Positions 1-6,174 of a DNA stretch of 7,478 nucleotides are shown here, in pieces. The translations under genes and the position numbers were made by a program. Source of the stretch: an uncultured Bacilli bacterium (GTDB taxonomy: Bacteria > Bacillota_I > Bacilli_A > RF39 > UBA660); contig CALVRP010000064.1 of assembly GCA_944358665.1 (NCBI GenBank), positions 1 to 7,478 of the forward strand, written 5' to 3'. The notes under the pieces are model-generated. The model was given only the letters and a program-made list of their open reading frames with translations. It did no database searches and was not told the origin of the DNA. Each line of letters begins with the position of its first letter. Positions within the stretch are counted from its first letter, which is position 1.

Positions 1-141
1 AATCTACAGTCTCAAAGGAACTACTTATGTGTGCTTGAAACAACTGCATTTGCACTTCTTTTTATGCTGGTTTAATCCCAAGCATTGCAGGAAATCTGCA
101 ACTCACCACTCCGTGCTATGTAGTACACACTCCTTCAAGAC
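1..141 (-). ncRNA. Structured small RNA, possibly 6S-like; 3' end lies outside the window
   Basis: On the minus strand a good promoter is followed at once by a sequence whose ends pair. CAGTCTTGAAGGA (143 to 131) pairs with TCCTTTGAGACTG (19 to 7) over 13 bp, two of them G-U. Next inward, ACTAC (124-120) can pair with GTAGT (24-20), or GTGTGT with the CACACA around 29-34. The interior holds a hairpin TTGCAG/CTGCAA (near 88-104) and a second one, GCTTGG/CCAGC (near 66-84). No open reading frame is evident. A long closing stem with an open middle and a rod-like outline is the general plan of 6S RNA, but I recognise no 6S consensus stretch, and about 135 nt is short for 6S. I saw no SRP, tmRNA, T-box or common riboswitch core. 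That it is a structured RNA is fairly likely; the 6S label is a guess. A terminator U-tract, if present, lies left of base 1. Confidence 0.5.
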
Positions 142-150
142 TGATATTAT
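142..150 (+). promoter_or_regulatory. Extended -10 promoter for the DUF421 gene
   Basis: TGATATTAT matches an extended -10 (TGnTATTAT). No convincing -35 is seen (AGTACA at 122-127 is poor). It overlaps the -10 of the opposite-strand RNA promoter by five bases, so the two would probably compete for polymerase. Transcription would start near 157 and give a leader of about 70 nt. Confidence 0.4.
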
Positions 151-173
151 ATAGAAAAATAAATTTAATTCAA
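146..173 (-). promoter_or_regulatory. Sigma-A-type promoter for the leftward small RNA
   Basis: On the minus strand, -35 TTGAAT (173-168) and -10 TATAAT (151-146) are separated by 16 nt. The expected start at about 139-141 falls at the first bases of the 13-bp closing stem of the RNA. The -35 lies in one arm of the inverted repeat in the divergent gene's leader. Confidence 0.65.
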
Positions 174-217
174 GGCTTTCATTCCTATGTGTGCCTTGAA
201 CGAAGTGAAAGGAATGA
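169..217 (+). promoter_or_regulatory. Leader hairpins or pseudoknot covering the DUF421 ribosome site
   Basis: TTCAAGGC (169-176) pairs perfectly with GCCTTGAA (193-200). TCATTCCT (179-186), in the loop of that hairpin, pairs perfectly with AGGAATGA (210-217), which contains most of the AAAGGA ribosome site (208-213). Two crossing 8-bp helices make either an H-type pseudoknot or two alternative hairpins, one of which hides the ribosome site. The pairing is read directly from the sequence; translational control is inferred. No known riboswitch core was recognised. Confidence 0.4.
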
Positions 218-225
218 GTCTTTTT

Positions 226-945
226 ATGAATATGGATTTTTCAGAAGTTGGTATAGTTATCTACCGCGGTTTAATTTCCTTAGTTGCGCTTTTTTTAGTA
301 ACAAAAATGCTTGGTAAAAAACAAGTTTCTCAGCTTAGCTTGTTTGATTATGTTATTGGTATTTCAATTGGTAATTTTGCGGCGGAAATGACCGTTAATA
401 TTGATACTAATGAAGTGAATGGAATTGTCGCGGTTTTAGTCTTTGGATTTGTTGCGTATATCGTTTCTATTATTACGATGAAAAGTATTACTTTAAGAAA
501 GTTTTTTATGGGGAAGCCAACTCTTATAATTGAAGATGGTAAATTATTAATGGAAGGCTTAAAAAAAGTTAAATTTGATATTAACGATTTATTAGAAGAG
601 TGCCGTGGTAAGGGGTATTTCGATATTAGTCAAATCGCTTATGCGGTTATGGAAGTTAATGGCCAGCTTAGTATATTACCAAAAAGTGAATATGCAAATC
701 CAACATTAAAAGATTTAAATATTAAAGGTGAAAAACCTACTTTATGTGCGAATGTTATTATTGATGGGAATATTATGAATAATATTTTAGAAAATATGAA
801 TAAAGATGAAAAATGGCTTATGCATGAACTTAAAATAAAAGGTATTGATTTAAGTAATGTTTTATTAGCTACTTTAGATGAAAATGAAAAGCTTATGATT
901 TACGAAAAAAATGTAAATGTTAGAAAATATGACATTTTAGAATAG
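226..945 (+). CDS. DUF421 / YetF-like membrane protein
   Basis: A protein of 239 residues with three predicted membrane helices near the N-terminus (about 8-27, 38-55 and 64-83), followed by a cytoplasmic domain. Family features are visible: YRGL at 13-16, GKKQVSQLSLFDYVIGISIG at 30-49, KPTLIIEDG at 97-105, and the closing segment with DLSNVLLATLDENEKL. These match YetF-type proteins (DUF421), which are common in Firmicutes; their biochemical role is not settled and I assign none. The start at 226 was chosen because AAAGGA (208-213) lies 12 nt upstream and the helices begin promptly. An in-frame ATG at 187 has no ribosome site and lies in a hairpin, and the ATG at 214 is too close to AAAGGA. 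ATG 232 is also possible. The leader may be structured, and the gene is divergent from a small RNA. The stop codon overlaps the promoter of the next gene. Confidence 0.85.
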   Translation: MNMDFSEVGIVIYRGLISLVALFLVTKMLGKKQVSQLSLFDYVIGISIGNFAAEMTVNIDTNEVNGIVAVLVFGFVAYIVSIITMKSITLRKFFMGKPTLIIEDGKLLMEGLKKVKFDINDLLEECRGKGYFDISQIAYAVMEVNGQLSILPKSEYANPTLKDLNIKGEKPTLCANVIIDGNIMNNILENMNKDEKWLMHELKIKGIDLSNVLLATLDENEKLMIYEKNVNVRKYDILE

Positions 946-971
946 ACAATATTTTATGATTTTGCTATACT
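943..971 (+). promoter_or_regulatory. Promoter of the Nudix gene
   Basis: TAGACA (943-948), 17 nt, then TATACT (966-971) with an extended TG at 963-964. It starts in the stop codon of the preceding gene. The predicted start near 978 leaves a leader of only about 10 nt. Confidence 0.65.
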
Positions 972-987
972 TATAAACGGTGATATA

Positions 988-1428
988 ATGAACAGACATT
1001 TTTGTGCATCAGTTTTTGTAATAAATCCGCAAAATAAAAAAATATTGTTAGTAAAACATGGTATTTTTAATAAATGGCTTCAGCCTGGCGGTCATATGGA
1101 AGATAATGAAACACCAGAGGAAGCTGCTATGCGCGAAGTTTATGAAGAAACTGGAATGAAAATAAAATTATTAGGTGAACGTTTTCCTAGAGAAGATGAT
1201 TTAATAAGACCGCTAGGTATTCAGTGTAATCGCAAGGAAAATGGTATTAAAATATTTGATATTATTTACGTAGGTGTTCCAGTTAATGGTGATGCAGAGT
1301 TAGTTATAAGTGATGAAAGCAAAGGTATTGGTTGGTTCTCACGAAAAGAACTGGATAACATGGATGTTTTTCCTGATGTGAAAATAAAGATGAATCATAT
1401 TTTAAAAAATTATTTTAATACAAATTAA
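988..1428 (+). CDS. Nudix hydrolase
   Basis: A protein of 146 residues. The complete Nudix box (GX5EX7REUXEEXGU) is at 35-57: G35, E41, then REVYEETGM at 49-57, with the metal-binding glutamates E50, E53 and E54 present. The N-terminal strand (about 5-24) and the QPGGHME approach to the box fit the fold. Such enzymes cleave nucleoside diphosphates linked to another moiety; the substrate cannot be told here, since no specificity motif such as those of MutT or ADP-ribose pyrophosphatase is evident. The ribosome site is weak (GGTGA at 979-983, 4 nt from ATG) and the leader is very short. The gene has its own promoter and a terminator directly after it, so it is probably monocistronic, with some read-through from the DUF421 gene possible. 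Confidence 0.9.
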   Translation: MNRHFCASVFVINPQNKKILLVKHGIFNKWLQPGGHMEDNETPEEAAMREVYEETGMKIKLLGERFPREDDLIRPLGIQCNRKENGIKIFDIIYVGVPVNGDAELVISDESKGIGWFSRKELDNMDVFPDVKIKMNHILKNYFNTN

Positions 1429-1432
1429 ATTG

Positions 1433-1463
1433 TGTAAGTATATAAAAACTTACATATTTTTTT
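1433..1463 (+). terminator. Rho-independent terminator after the Nudix gene
   Basis: TGTAAGT (1433-1439) pairs with ACTTACA (1448-1454) around an 8-nt loop, followed by TA and a run of seven T. Confidence 0.75.
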
Positions 1464-1544
1464 GTTAAAAAATACGATTATTTTAAAAATAAATTACCTT
1501 TGCCTTTTAGAAATAACAAGTTATTGTTTGTGAGGAAAATGGGG

Positions 1545-1574
1545 ATTATATTACAATTTGTTAAAAAGTGTCAA
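1545..1574 (-). promoter_or_regulatory. Orphan minus-strand promoter
   Basis: On the minus strand, TTGACA (1574-1569) and TATAAT (1550-1545) are both perfect consensus hexamers with 18 nt between. Nothing coding lies directly downstream: the transcript would start near 1538 and run toward the 3' end of the Nudix gene, meeting the 1433-1454 hairpin after about 100 nt. It could drive a small or antisense RNA, or be chance in AT-rich DNA. Confidence 0.4.
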
Positions 1575-1602
1575 AAAAACACAATTAAATGTCAATAATT
1601 GT
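1573..1602 (-). terminator. Weak terminator after the exchanger gene
   Basis: On the minus strand, ACAATT (1602-1597) pairs with AATTGT (1586-1581), followed by G and seven T (1579-1573). The stem is short and AT-only apart from one pair, so strength is doubtful. It lies 35 nt past the exchanger stop codon and overlaps the -35 of the orphan promoter. Confidence 0.4.
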
Positions 1603-1636
1603 TTAAAAAGTACAATAAAACTTAGCATTAGGTAAG

Positions 1637-2656
1637 TTAACGAATAATACCGGCAAAGACTAATATTAGGAATAATAAATAGAATAAACCGCAAGTAAGT
1701 AACATTTTTACTGTCATATGTTTTTTAGCTCGAAGCTCACAATATAATAGTGTAGCTGATACAATAGCTATTAAAGCACTTAGAAAAGTTCCACTAGAAG
1801 TTAAAGACCAGTCAGTAAGTAAAATACCGATGGCTGGTAAAATTGAGGCTTGAAACATCATTGCTCCAGTAATATTGCCCAAGGCTAAAGTATCTTTTTC
1901 TCTAGAAATCCAGATAACACTATTGAATTTTTCTGGAAGTTCTGTCGCAATTGGTGTTAAAATAATTGCTAAAACGAAAGCTGGGACACCAAGTAAAGTA
2001 GAAACATAAGTAAGACTATCGACAAAAGTTTGGGCACTAGTAACTATAAGAGCAAGTGCTAGTAACAACTGAATTAAAACTATAATAATGACATATTTGT
2101 GATTCATAATTTTTTCATTACCGAATGAAAAATAAAGTTTTGGTAAATCGCTTTCGCTTTCTTCATTTTCTTTGACAATTTTAATAATGTATATAAAGTA
2201 ACTTAAGAATAAAATACAAGCAATAACAACTTTAATATTTTTTAAGTCTTCAGGAATAAATCCGCATACAAGTGCTAAAGCAAAAGCAAAGATGAAAAAT
2301 CTTAAATCACGACTTACTACATTGTAGTTAACAACAACTTTATCTTTGTGTTTTCTTCTGTTTTTAAATCCAATAACTGCGCAACCAGTAACAAACATAG
2401 TTAAAGTAGAAAGCATTAAAGGTGCTCCTAGAATTGCTCCAATCCCAATTTCACTGGCTTCTTTTTCGTTGCCAGAAAGCAGGGCAATAATTGGAATTAG
2501 TGTTTCCGGTAAAGCCGTACCAATGGCGGCAAGTACAGAACCGACAGCGCCTTCTGATAATTTTAATAATTTACCTAGCCATTCTACTGCGTTTACAAAT
2601 AGTTCGGCTGCAAGTAAAATTAAAATTAAACTAATAAAAAGTAAAAGTATTTCCAT
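1637..2656 (-). CDS. Sodium/calcium exchanger-family (CaCA) membrane protein
   Basis: A protein of 339 residues with about ten hydrophobic segments in two halves. The halves are joined by a charged cytoplasmic loop (KENEESESD at 162-170). The two inverted alpha repeats of the CaCA family are clear: alpha-1 has GTALPET at 46-52 and GIGAILGAP at 71-79, and alpha-2 has TPIATELPEKFNS from 234, then GNITGAMMF. The glutamates E51 and E242 stand where the family binds cations. The family exchanges Ca2+ or other cations for Na+, H+ or K+; the exact ions are unknown here. I chose the start at 2656, where AAGGTGA precedes the ATG and the first helix begins at once. A longer frame to 2701 would add 15 polar residues with no ribosome site. 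The gene follows the XRE regulator gene on the same strand, and its -35 lies in an AGTC-N11-GACT repeat, so control by that regulator is plausible. Confidence 0.85.
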   Translation of the reverse strand: MEILLLFISLILILLAAELFVNAVEWLGKLLKLSEGAVGSVLAAIGTALPETLIPIIALLSGNEKEASEIGIGAILGAPLMLSTLTMFVTGCAVIGFKNRRKHKDKVVVNYNVVSRDLRFFIFAFALALVCGFIPEDLKNIKVVIACILFLSYFIYIIKIVKENEESESDLPKLYFSFGNEKIMNHKYVIIIVLIQLLLALALIVTSAQTFVDSLTYVSTLLGVPAFVLAIILTPIATELPEKFNSVIWISREKDTLALGNITGAMMFQASILPAIGILLTDWSLTSSGTFLSALIAIVSATLLYCELRAKKHMTVKMLLTCGLFYLLFLILVFAGIIR

Positions 2657-2672
2657 ATTCTTCACCTTAATA

Positions 2673-2701
2673 AATATACTATTTTTAAATTTATTAGTCA
2701 A
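2673..2701 (-). promoter_or_regulatory. Promoter of the exchanger gene
   Basis: On the minus strand, TTGACT (2701-2696), 17 nt, TATATT (2678-2673). The predicted start near 2666 almost touches the ribosome site, so the leader would be about 10 nt. It begins just past the regulator's stop codon. Confidence 0.5.
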
Positions 2702-2717
2702 TCAAAAAAAGACTAAT
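2693..2717. promoter_or_regulatory. Inverted repeat, possible regulator operator 2
   Basis: ATTAGTC (2693-2699) and GACTAAT (2711-2717) are perfect inverted arms 11 nt apart. The left arm overlaps the -35 of the exchanger promoter and the right arm the stop codon of the regulator gene. The AGTC-N11-GACT core and spacing equal those of the repeat at 2981-2999. A terminator is less likely because the T-run lies in the loop and not after the stem. Confidence 0.45.
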
Positions 2718-2937
2718 CTTCTTTTAATAAATTAATAATATTTGTATCTAAGCAATCAGCAATCAACTGCAGGGTTTCAATTGAAATCGTTGCACGAACA
2801 TTTTTAGCTTCTAAATTTTTAATAAAACCATAAGATAAATTGGCTTTTCTTGCTAATTGTTCCCCGGAAAGGCCAGCTATTTTACGGTATTTTTTTATAT
2901 TTTTACCTATTACTGTATAAATATCTGTCCTTTCCAT
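2713..2937 (-). CDS. XRE/Cro-type helix-turn-helix regulator
   Basis: A protein of 74 residues that is nearly all one HTH_3/XRE domain. Helix 1 is about 9-20 (IGKNIKKYRKIA), helix 2 about 24-32 (SGEQLARKA), recognition helix about 35-43 (SYGFIKNLE), then TISIETLQLIADCLDTN, the typical fourth and fifth helices. There is no sensor or dimerisation extension. The start is the ATG at 2937 with GGGTGA 4 nt upstream; a TTG at 2952 would add five residues but lacks a ribosome site. It is divergent from the FxLYD gene and lies directly upstream of the exchanger gene. An inverted repeat covers both divergent -35 boxes, which suggests it represses itself and its neighbours (inference). Small solo XRE proteins are also common as phage or toxin-antitoxin regulators, but no partner of that kind is present. 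Confidence 0.85.
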   Translation of the reverse strand: MERTDIYTVIGKNIKKYRKIAGLSGEQLARKANLSYGFIKNLEAKNVRATISIETLQLIADCLDTNIINLLKED

Positions 2938-2958
2938 AATATCACCCAACAATATTTT

Positions 2959-2986
2959 ATAATAGAAAACGGAAGAAAAAAGTCAT
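2959..2986 (-). promoter_or_regulatory. Promoter of the XRE regulator gene
   Basis: On the minus strand, ATGACT (2986-2981), 16 nt, TATTAT (2964-2959); an overlapping TATAAA (2961-2956) gives 19 nt. The -35 is part of the left arm of the shared inverted repeat. Confidence 0.5.
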
Positions 2987-3002
2987 ATAACAGGTGACTT
3001 TT
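2978..3002. promoter_or_regulatory. Inverted repeat between divergent genes, possible operator 1
   Basis: AAAAGTCA (2978-2985) and TGACTTTT (2995-3002) are perfect 8-bp arms 9 nt apart. Each arm contributes TGACT to the -35 of the promoter pointing outward from it. One dimer bound here could block both the regulator and the FxLYD gene. The hairpin resembles a terminator, but no gene ends here, so an operator is the better reading. Confidence 0.5.
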
Positions 3003-3022
3003 CTTTTAAAATGTGTTACTAT
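2994..3022 (+). promoter_or_regulatory. Promoter of the zinc-ribbon/FxLYD gene
   Basis: GTGACT (2994-2999), 17 nt, TACTAT (3017-3022), with an alternative TATAAA at 3020-3025. The -35 lies in the right arm of the shared inverted repeat. Confidence 0.45.
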
Positions 3023-3044
3023 AAAAATATAAAGGAGGTGTATG

Positions 3045-3515
3045 ATGAAGAAATGTAAATATTGTCAAGGTGAGATTGACGATAAAGCTAAAGTGTGTCC
3101 AAACTGTGGTAAAAAACAAAGTAAGCATATTTTACTAATAGTTGTAATCGTAATAGTTGTAATTGCTGTTATAGCTTCTTTAGGTGGCGGCGGTGAAACT
3201 GAAAAAGAATCTTCACAAACTGGTACTACTGAAAAGAAAGAAAATCTAGTTTTAGAAGATGGACATACGGGTAGTACCGACGAATATGATATGTTTTATA
3301 CGATTGATGGGTATGTTAAAAACAATTCAGACAAGGATTACGAATATGTTAGTATAGAATTTACTGCTTATGATAGTGAAGGTAATACTTTGGGTTCATG
3401 TGTTGACTATACTAGTAGTTTGGAAGCTGATGGTCGTTGGCAGTTTAGTGCGAGTTGTGATGGAGAGGCTTCATCAATTGCTAGTTACAAACTAAAAGAA
3501 ATTACAGGATATTAA
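3045..3515 (+). CDS. Zinc-ribbon, single-helix membrane protein with FxLYD-like domain
   Basis: A protein of 156 residues in three parts. First comes a C4 zinc ribbon (C4, C7, C18, C21; CKYC...CPNC), then a membrane helix at about 28-47 (mostly I and V). An acidic, Ser/Thr-rich linker leads to a C-terminal beta domain at about 75-156. The tract YVKNNSDKDYEYVSIEFTAY followed by DSEGNTLGS resembles the FxLYD domain of Gram-positive envelope proteins. The ribbon would face the cytoplasm and the FxLYD part the outside. Function is unknown; this layout is common among Firmicutes hypothetical proteins. The start was taken at 3045, 6 nt past a perfect AGGAGG (3033-3038). An ATG at 3042 sits only 3 nt past it and would add one Met. 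The gene is divergent from the XRE regulator and shares its operator-like repeat. Confidence 0.8.
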   Translation: MKKCKYCQGEIDDKAKVCPNCGKKQSKHILLIVVIVIVVIAVIASLGGGGETEKESSQTGTTEKKENLVLEDGHTGSTDEYDMFYTIDGYVKNNSDKDYEYVSIEFTAYDSEGNTLGSCVDYTSSLEADGRWQFSASCDGEASSIASYKLKEITGY

Positions 3516-3540
3516 GGCTTTATATAAAGTCTTTTTATTT
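3516..3540 (+). terminator. Terminator after the FxLYD gene
   Basis: GGCTTT (3516-3521) pairs with AAAGTC (3526-3531, one G-U) around an ATAT loop, followed by TTTTTATTT. It begins right after the stop codon. Its tail overlaps the -35 of the typA promoter. Confidence 0.75.
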
Positions 3541-3566
3541 ACAAAAAATATAATAAGTGTTATAAT
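3538..3566 (+). promoter_or_regulatory. Promoter of typA
   Basis: TTTACA (3538-3543), 17 nt, TATAAT (3561-3566) with an extended TG at 3558-3559. A strong sigma-A-type promoter; start expected near 3573, giving a 23-nt leader. Confidence 0.75.
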
Positions 3567-3595
3567 TGACTGGTGTAAAAAGAGAGGTTTTATGT

Positions 3596-5407
3596 ATGAA
3601 AAAGAGAAATATCGCAATAATTGCCCATGTCGACCATGGGAAAACCACACTTGTAGATAAATTGTTACAAATGTCTGGAACATTTAGAGAAAATGAAGAA
3701 GTTCAAACTAGAGCTATGGATTCTAATGATTTAGAAAGAGAACGCGGAATTACTATTTTAGCGAAAACAACGGCTATTGATTATAAAGGTGTTAGAATTA
3801 ATATTCTAGATACTCCAGGTCATGCCGACTTTGGCGGTGAAGTAGAACGTATTATGAATATGGTTGATGGAGTTCTTTTAGTTGTCGATGCTTATGAAGG
3901 AACCATGCCTCAAACAAGATTCGTTTTGAAAAAAGCTTTAGAAGCGGGTGTAACCCCAATTGTTGTTGTGAACAAAGTAGATAAGGATTCTGCTAGACCT
4001 AAAGAAGTGGTGGATGAAGTACTAGACTTATTTATTGAACTTGGAGCTAGTATTGAACAGTTAGAATTCCCAGTTATTTATGCTTCAGCATTAGCGGGAA
4101 CATCTAGTTTAGATCCTGACTTAAGTACTCAAAAAGAAACTATGGATCCAATTTTAGATACGGTTATTAATTATATTCCAGCTCCTAAAGTTGATATTAA
4201 TGGTTCTTTACAGTTTCAACCGGCATTACTAGACTATAATGACTTTGTTGGTAGAATGGGAATTGGTCTTGTAAAACGTGGAAAACTTAAAGTTGGTGAG
4301 ATGGTATCATGTGTTCGTTTAGATGGTAGTATTAAACAATTTAGAATTCAAAAAATATTTGGTTATTATGGCTTAAATAAAATCGAAGTAAATGAAGCTG
4401 AAGCTGGGGATATTGTAGCTATTGCTGGTCTTCCTGACATTTCTGTTGGGGAAACAGTTTGTGAAATTGGTAAAGAGGATCCTCTACCACTTCTTCGAAT
4501 TGATGAACCAACATTACAAATGTCTTTTGGCGTTAATACAAGCCCTTTCTGTGGTAAAGAAGGTAAATTATTAACAGCCAGAAAAATTGAAGAACGTTTA
4601 TTAAAAGAAACTGAAAGAGATGTTTCATTAAAAGTTAAACAAATTGATTCAGAATCATGGATGGTATCTGGCCGCGGGGAACTACATTTATCTATTTTAA
4701 TTGAAAATATGCGAAGAGAAGGTTATGAACTACAAGTATCTAAACCAGAAATTATTGTTAAAGAAATAGATGGTCAAAAGTGCGAACCTTATGAAGATGT
4801 TGATATTGAAGTGCCAGAAGAATATGTTGGCCCTGTCATCGAACTATTAGGTCACCGTGGTGGTAATATGGAAAACATGATTACAAAAGGTGGTCATACG
4901 AAACTTATTTATACTATTCCATCTCGAGGTTTAATTGGTTTTATGACAGAATTCATGACTTTAACTAAAGGTTATGGAATTTTAAGTCATACTTTTAAAG
5001 AATATGCGCCAATGACAACTAGTGAAGTTGGTAAACGTAAAAATGGTGTTTTAGTTTCAATGGAAAATGGTAAAGCAACTGCATATGCTTTAGGTGCTTT
5101 AGAAGACCGCGGTATTATGTTTATTGAACCAGGTACTGAAGTTTATGAAGGAATGATTGTTGGTGAAAATAATCATGATAATGATTTAGCTGTTAATGTT
5201 GTTAAAAGTAAAAATTTAACAAATACCAGAAGTGCGACTAAAGACCATACGGTTGTCTTAAAAAGACCTCGTGAAATGAGTCTTGAAGTTTGTCTTGATT
5301 ATATAAATGATGATGAACTTGTTGAAGTAACACCAGTTAGTTATCGTTTAAGAAAGAAAATTCTTAATACTAATGAACGTAAAAAACATGACAACCACAA
5401 AAATTAG
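3596..5407 (+). CDS. typA: Translational GTPase TypA/BipA
   Basis: A protein of 603 residues, the usual length for TypA/BipA. It is a ribosome-binding GTPase related to EF-G and LepA, linked to ribosome assembly and growth under stress such as cold. The GTPase motifs are complete: AHVDHGKT at 10-17, RGIT at 50-53, DTPGH at 72-76, NKVD at 126-129 and SA at 164-165. A beta-barrel domain follows from about 200, then EF-G-like domains III and V (SGRGELHLSILIENMRREGY; PSRGLIGF) and the BipA-specific C-terminal domain (GKATAYALGALEDRG, EGMIVGEN). The start is the ATG at 3596 with AGAGG 8 nt upstream; an in-frame TTG at 3566 is inside the promoter. It stands alone between its own promoter and terminator. 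The last residues (NERKKHDNHKN) are a basic tail, which varies in the family. Confidence 0.97.
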   Translation: MKKRNIAIIAHVDHGKTTLVDKLLQMSGTFRENEEVQTRAMDSNDLERERGITILAKTTAIDYKGVRINILDTPGHADFGGEVERIMNMVDGVLLVVDAYEGTMPQTRFVLKKALEAGVTPIVVVNKVDKDSARPKEVVDEVLDLFIELGASIEQLEFPVIYASALAGTSSLDPDLSTQKETMDPILDTVINYIPAPKVDINGSLQFQPALLDYNDFVGRMGIGLVKRGKLKVGEMVSCVRLDGSIKQFRIQKIFGYYGLNKIEVNEAEAGDIVAIAGLPDISVGETVCEIGKEDPLPLLRIDEPTLQMSFGVNTSPFCGKEGKLLTARKIEERLLKETERDVSLKVKQIDSESWMVSGRGELHLSILIENMRREGYELQVSKPEIIVKEIDGQKCEPYEDVDIEVPEEYVGPVIELLGHRGGNMENMITKGGHTKLIYTIPSRGLIGFMTEFMTLTKGYGILSHTFKEYAPMTTSEVGKRKNGVLVSMENGKATAYALGALEDRGIMFIEPGTEVYEGMIVGENNHDNDLAVNVVKSKNLTNTRSATKDHTVVLKRPREMSLEVCLDYINDDELVEVTPVSYRLRKKILNTNERKKHDNHKN

Positions 5408-5439
5408 TGATTTTTTAGAAATGTTACCTTAAAACAAAC

Positions 5440-5464
5440 AAAGACTATCTTTTGATAGTCTTTT
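5440..5464. terminator. Bidirectional terminator between typA and the lipoprotein gene
   Basis: AAAGACTATC (5440-5449) and GATAGTCTTT (5454-5463) form a 10-bp stem with a TTTT loop. A T-rich tail follows on the plus strand and TTTGTTTGTTTT on the minus strand, so it serves the two convergent genes. The lipoprotein stop codon (5463-5465) overlaps it. Confidence 0.85.
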
Positions 5465-6125
5465 ATTCTTGCTCATATGTCGTTTCAAAAGCCACATTAC
5501 CTTCTTTATCGTAAGTTGGAATGATTGAAACTGTATAATTGTATCTATTTGTAAAGGAAATTCTAATATCCGGGTTAGTGTAGTCAATTGTTTTCCTAAT
5601 AATAATTTTACCCTCTTCTTTTTCTTCATTATATAGTAAATCAATGTCGGTATATTTATCATTTTCACTTTCAATTTGATTTATTTTAAAATCTTTAACT
5701 TCACTTTTGAAATCAATAACAATATAATTAGAAGTCTTATCTAAAGAAATAATATCATTACTTTCTATATTTTTTGTATATTCTATAGTATAAAAATTAG
5801 GATTTTTATATTTTGCTTCTAATTCTTCTAGAAATTTATTAAGACTTGTATTTTTGGAATAATGATTATTAATACTAATATAGTTATCTGACAGTTTATA
5901 AGAATAAAGTTCTTCTTCAGTTTTTATAACTAAAGTGTCCGTAAATTTATCATCAGGCTTATTACTAGAAAAATTTGTATTAATTAAACTTTTAATTTTA
6001 TCATAATCATCTTCCATAATGATTAAATCATTATATTTTATTTCCGTAATTTTCCCTTTAATTTCCTCATTGAATGTACAGCCTCCTGCTAAAAATAAAA
6101 TCATTAATATTAATATTTTTTTCAT
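5463..6125 (-). CDS. Putative lipoprotein, unknown function
   Basis: A protein of 220 residues that I do not recognise. The N-terminus is a lipoprotein signal: MKK, a hydrophobic run ILILMILFL, then LAGGC with the lipid-modified cysteine at 16. The rest is hydrophilic and rich in Lys, Asp, Glu, Asn and Tyr, with alternating strand-like stretches (VIDFKSEVKDF, EGKIIIRKTIDY, YTVSIIPTYD), so an extracytoplasmic beta-rich domain is likely. The start at 6125 was chosen because GGTGA lies 5 nt upstream and the signal begins there; the ATG at 6137 would add MVKF without a ribosome site. It is convergent with typA, and a terminator-like hairpin lies 35 nt upstream in its leader. Composition is more AT-rich and Asn-rich than typA, like the DUF3800 gene, as often seen in accessory genes. 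Confidence 0.75.
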   Translation of the reverse strand: MKKILILMILFLAGGCTFNEEIKGKITEIKYNDLIIMEDDYDKIKSLINTNFSSNKPDDKFTDTLVIKTEEELYSYKLSDNYISINNHYSKNTSLNKFLEELEAKYKNPNFYTIEYTKNIESNDIISLDKTSNYIVIDFKSEVKDFKINQIESENDKYTDIDLLYNEEKEEGKIIIRKTIDYTNPDIRISFTNRYNYTVSIIPTYDKEGNVAFETTYEQE

Positions 6126-6158
6126 AAATTTCACCATATTTATTATGGCAAAAATAAA

Positions 6159-6174
6159 TAAAAAAATACTTGGA
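6159..6174. repeat. 16-bp direct repeat, left copy
   Basis: TAAAAAAATACTTGGA, identical to 7333-7348. This copy is part of the terminator-like hairpin at 6160-6193. The two copies bracket the RNA and the DUF3800 gene and nothing else coding. Confidence 0.6.

Noticed and set aside
1..143. T-box, SRP RNA, tmRNA or common riboswitch
   Set aside because: None of the core sequences of these families (for example the T-box AGGGTGG or SRP GGAAGGAAGCA) is present on either strand.
1538..1597. 19-codon frame after GAGGAAA
   Set aside because: The ribosome-site spacing is 3-4 nt, no promoter is seen on that strand, and the peptide is low in complexity.
2346..2735. Plus-strand open frame of 129 codons
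   Set aside because: It lies antisense inside the exchanger and regulator genes, has no ribosome site, and the protein has no recognisable pattern.
2978..3002. Terminator reading of the divergent inverted repeat
   Set aside because: Both flanking genes are transcribed away from it, so nothing needs ending here, and its arms coincide with both -35 boxes.
3492..3683. Minus-strand open frame of 63 codons
   Set aside because: It overlaps the FxLYD terminator, the typA promoter and the typA start; a shadow frame.
5429..5674. Minus-strand open frame of 81 codons
   Set aside because: It overlaps the lipoprotein gene in another frame and the terminator; no start signal.
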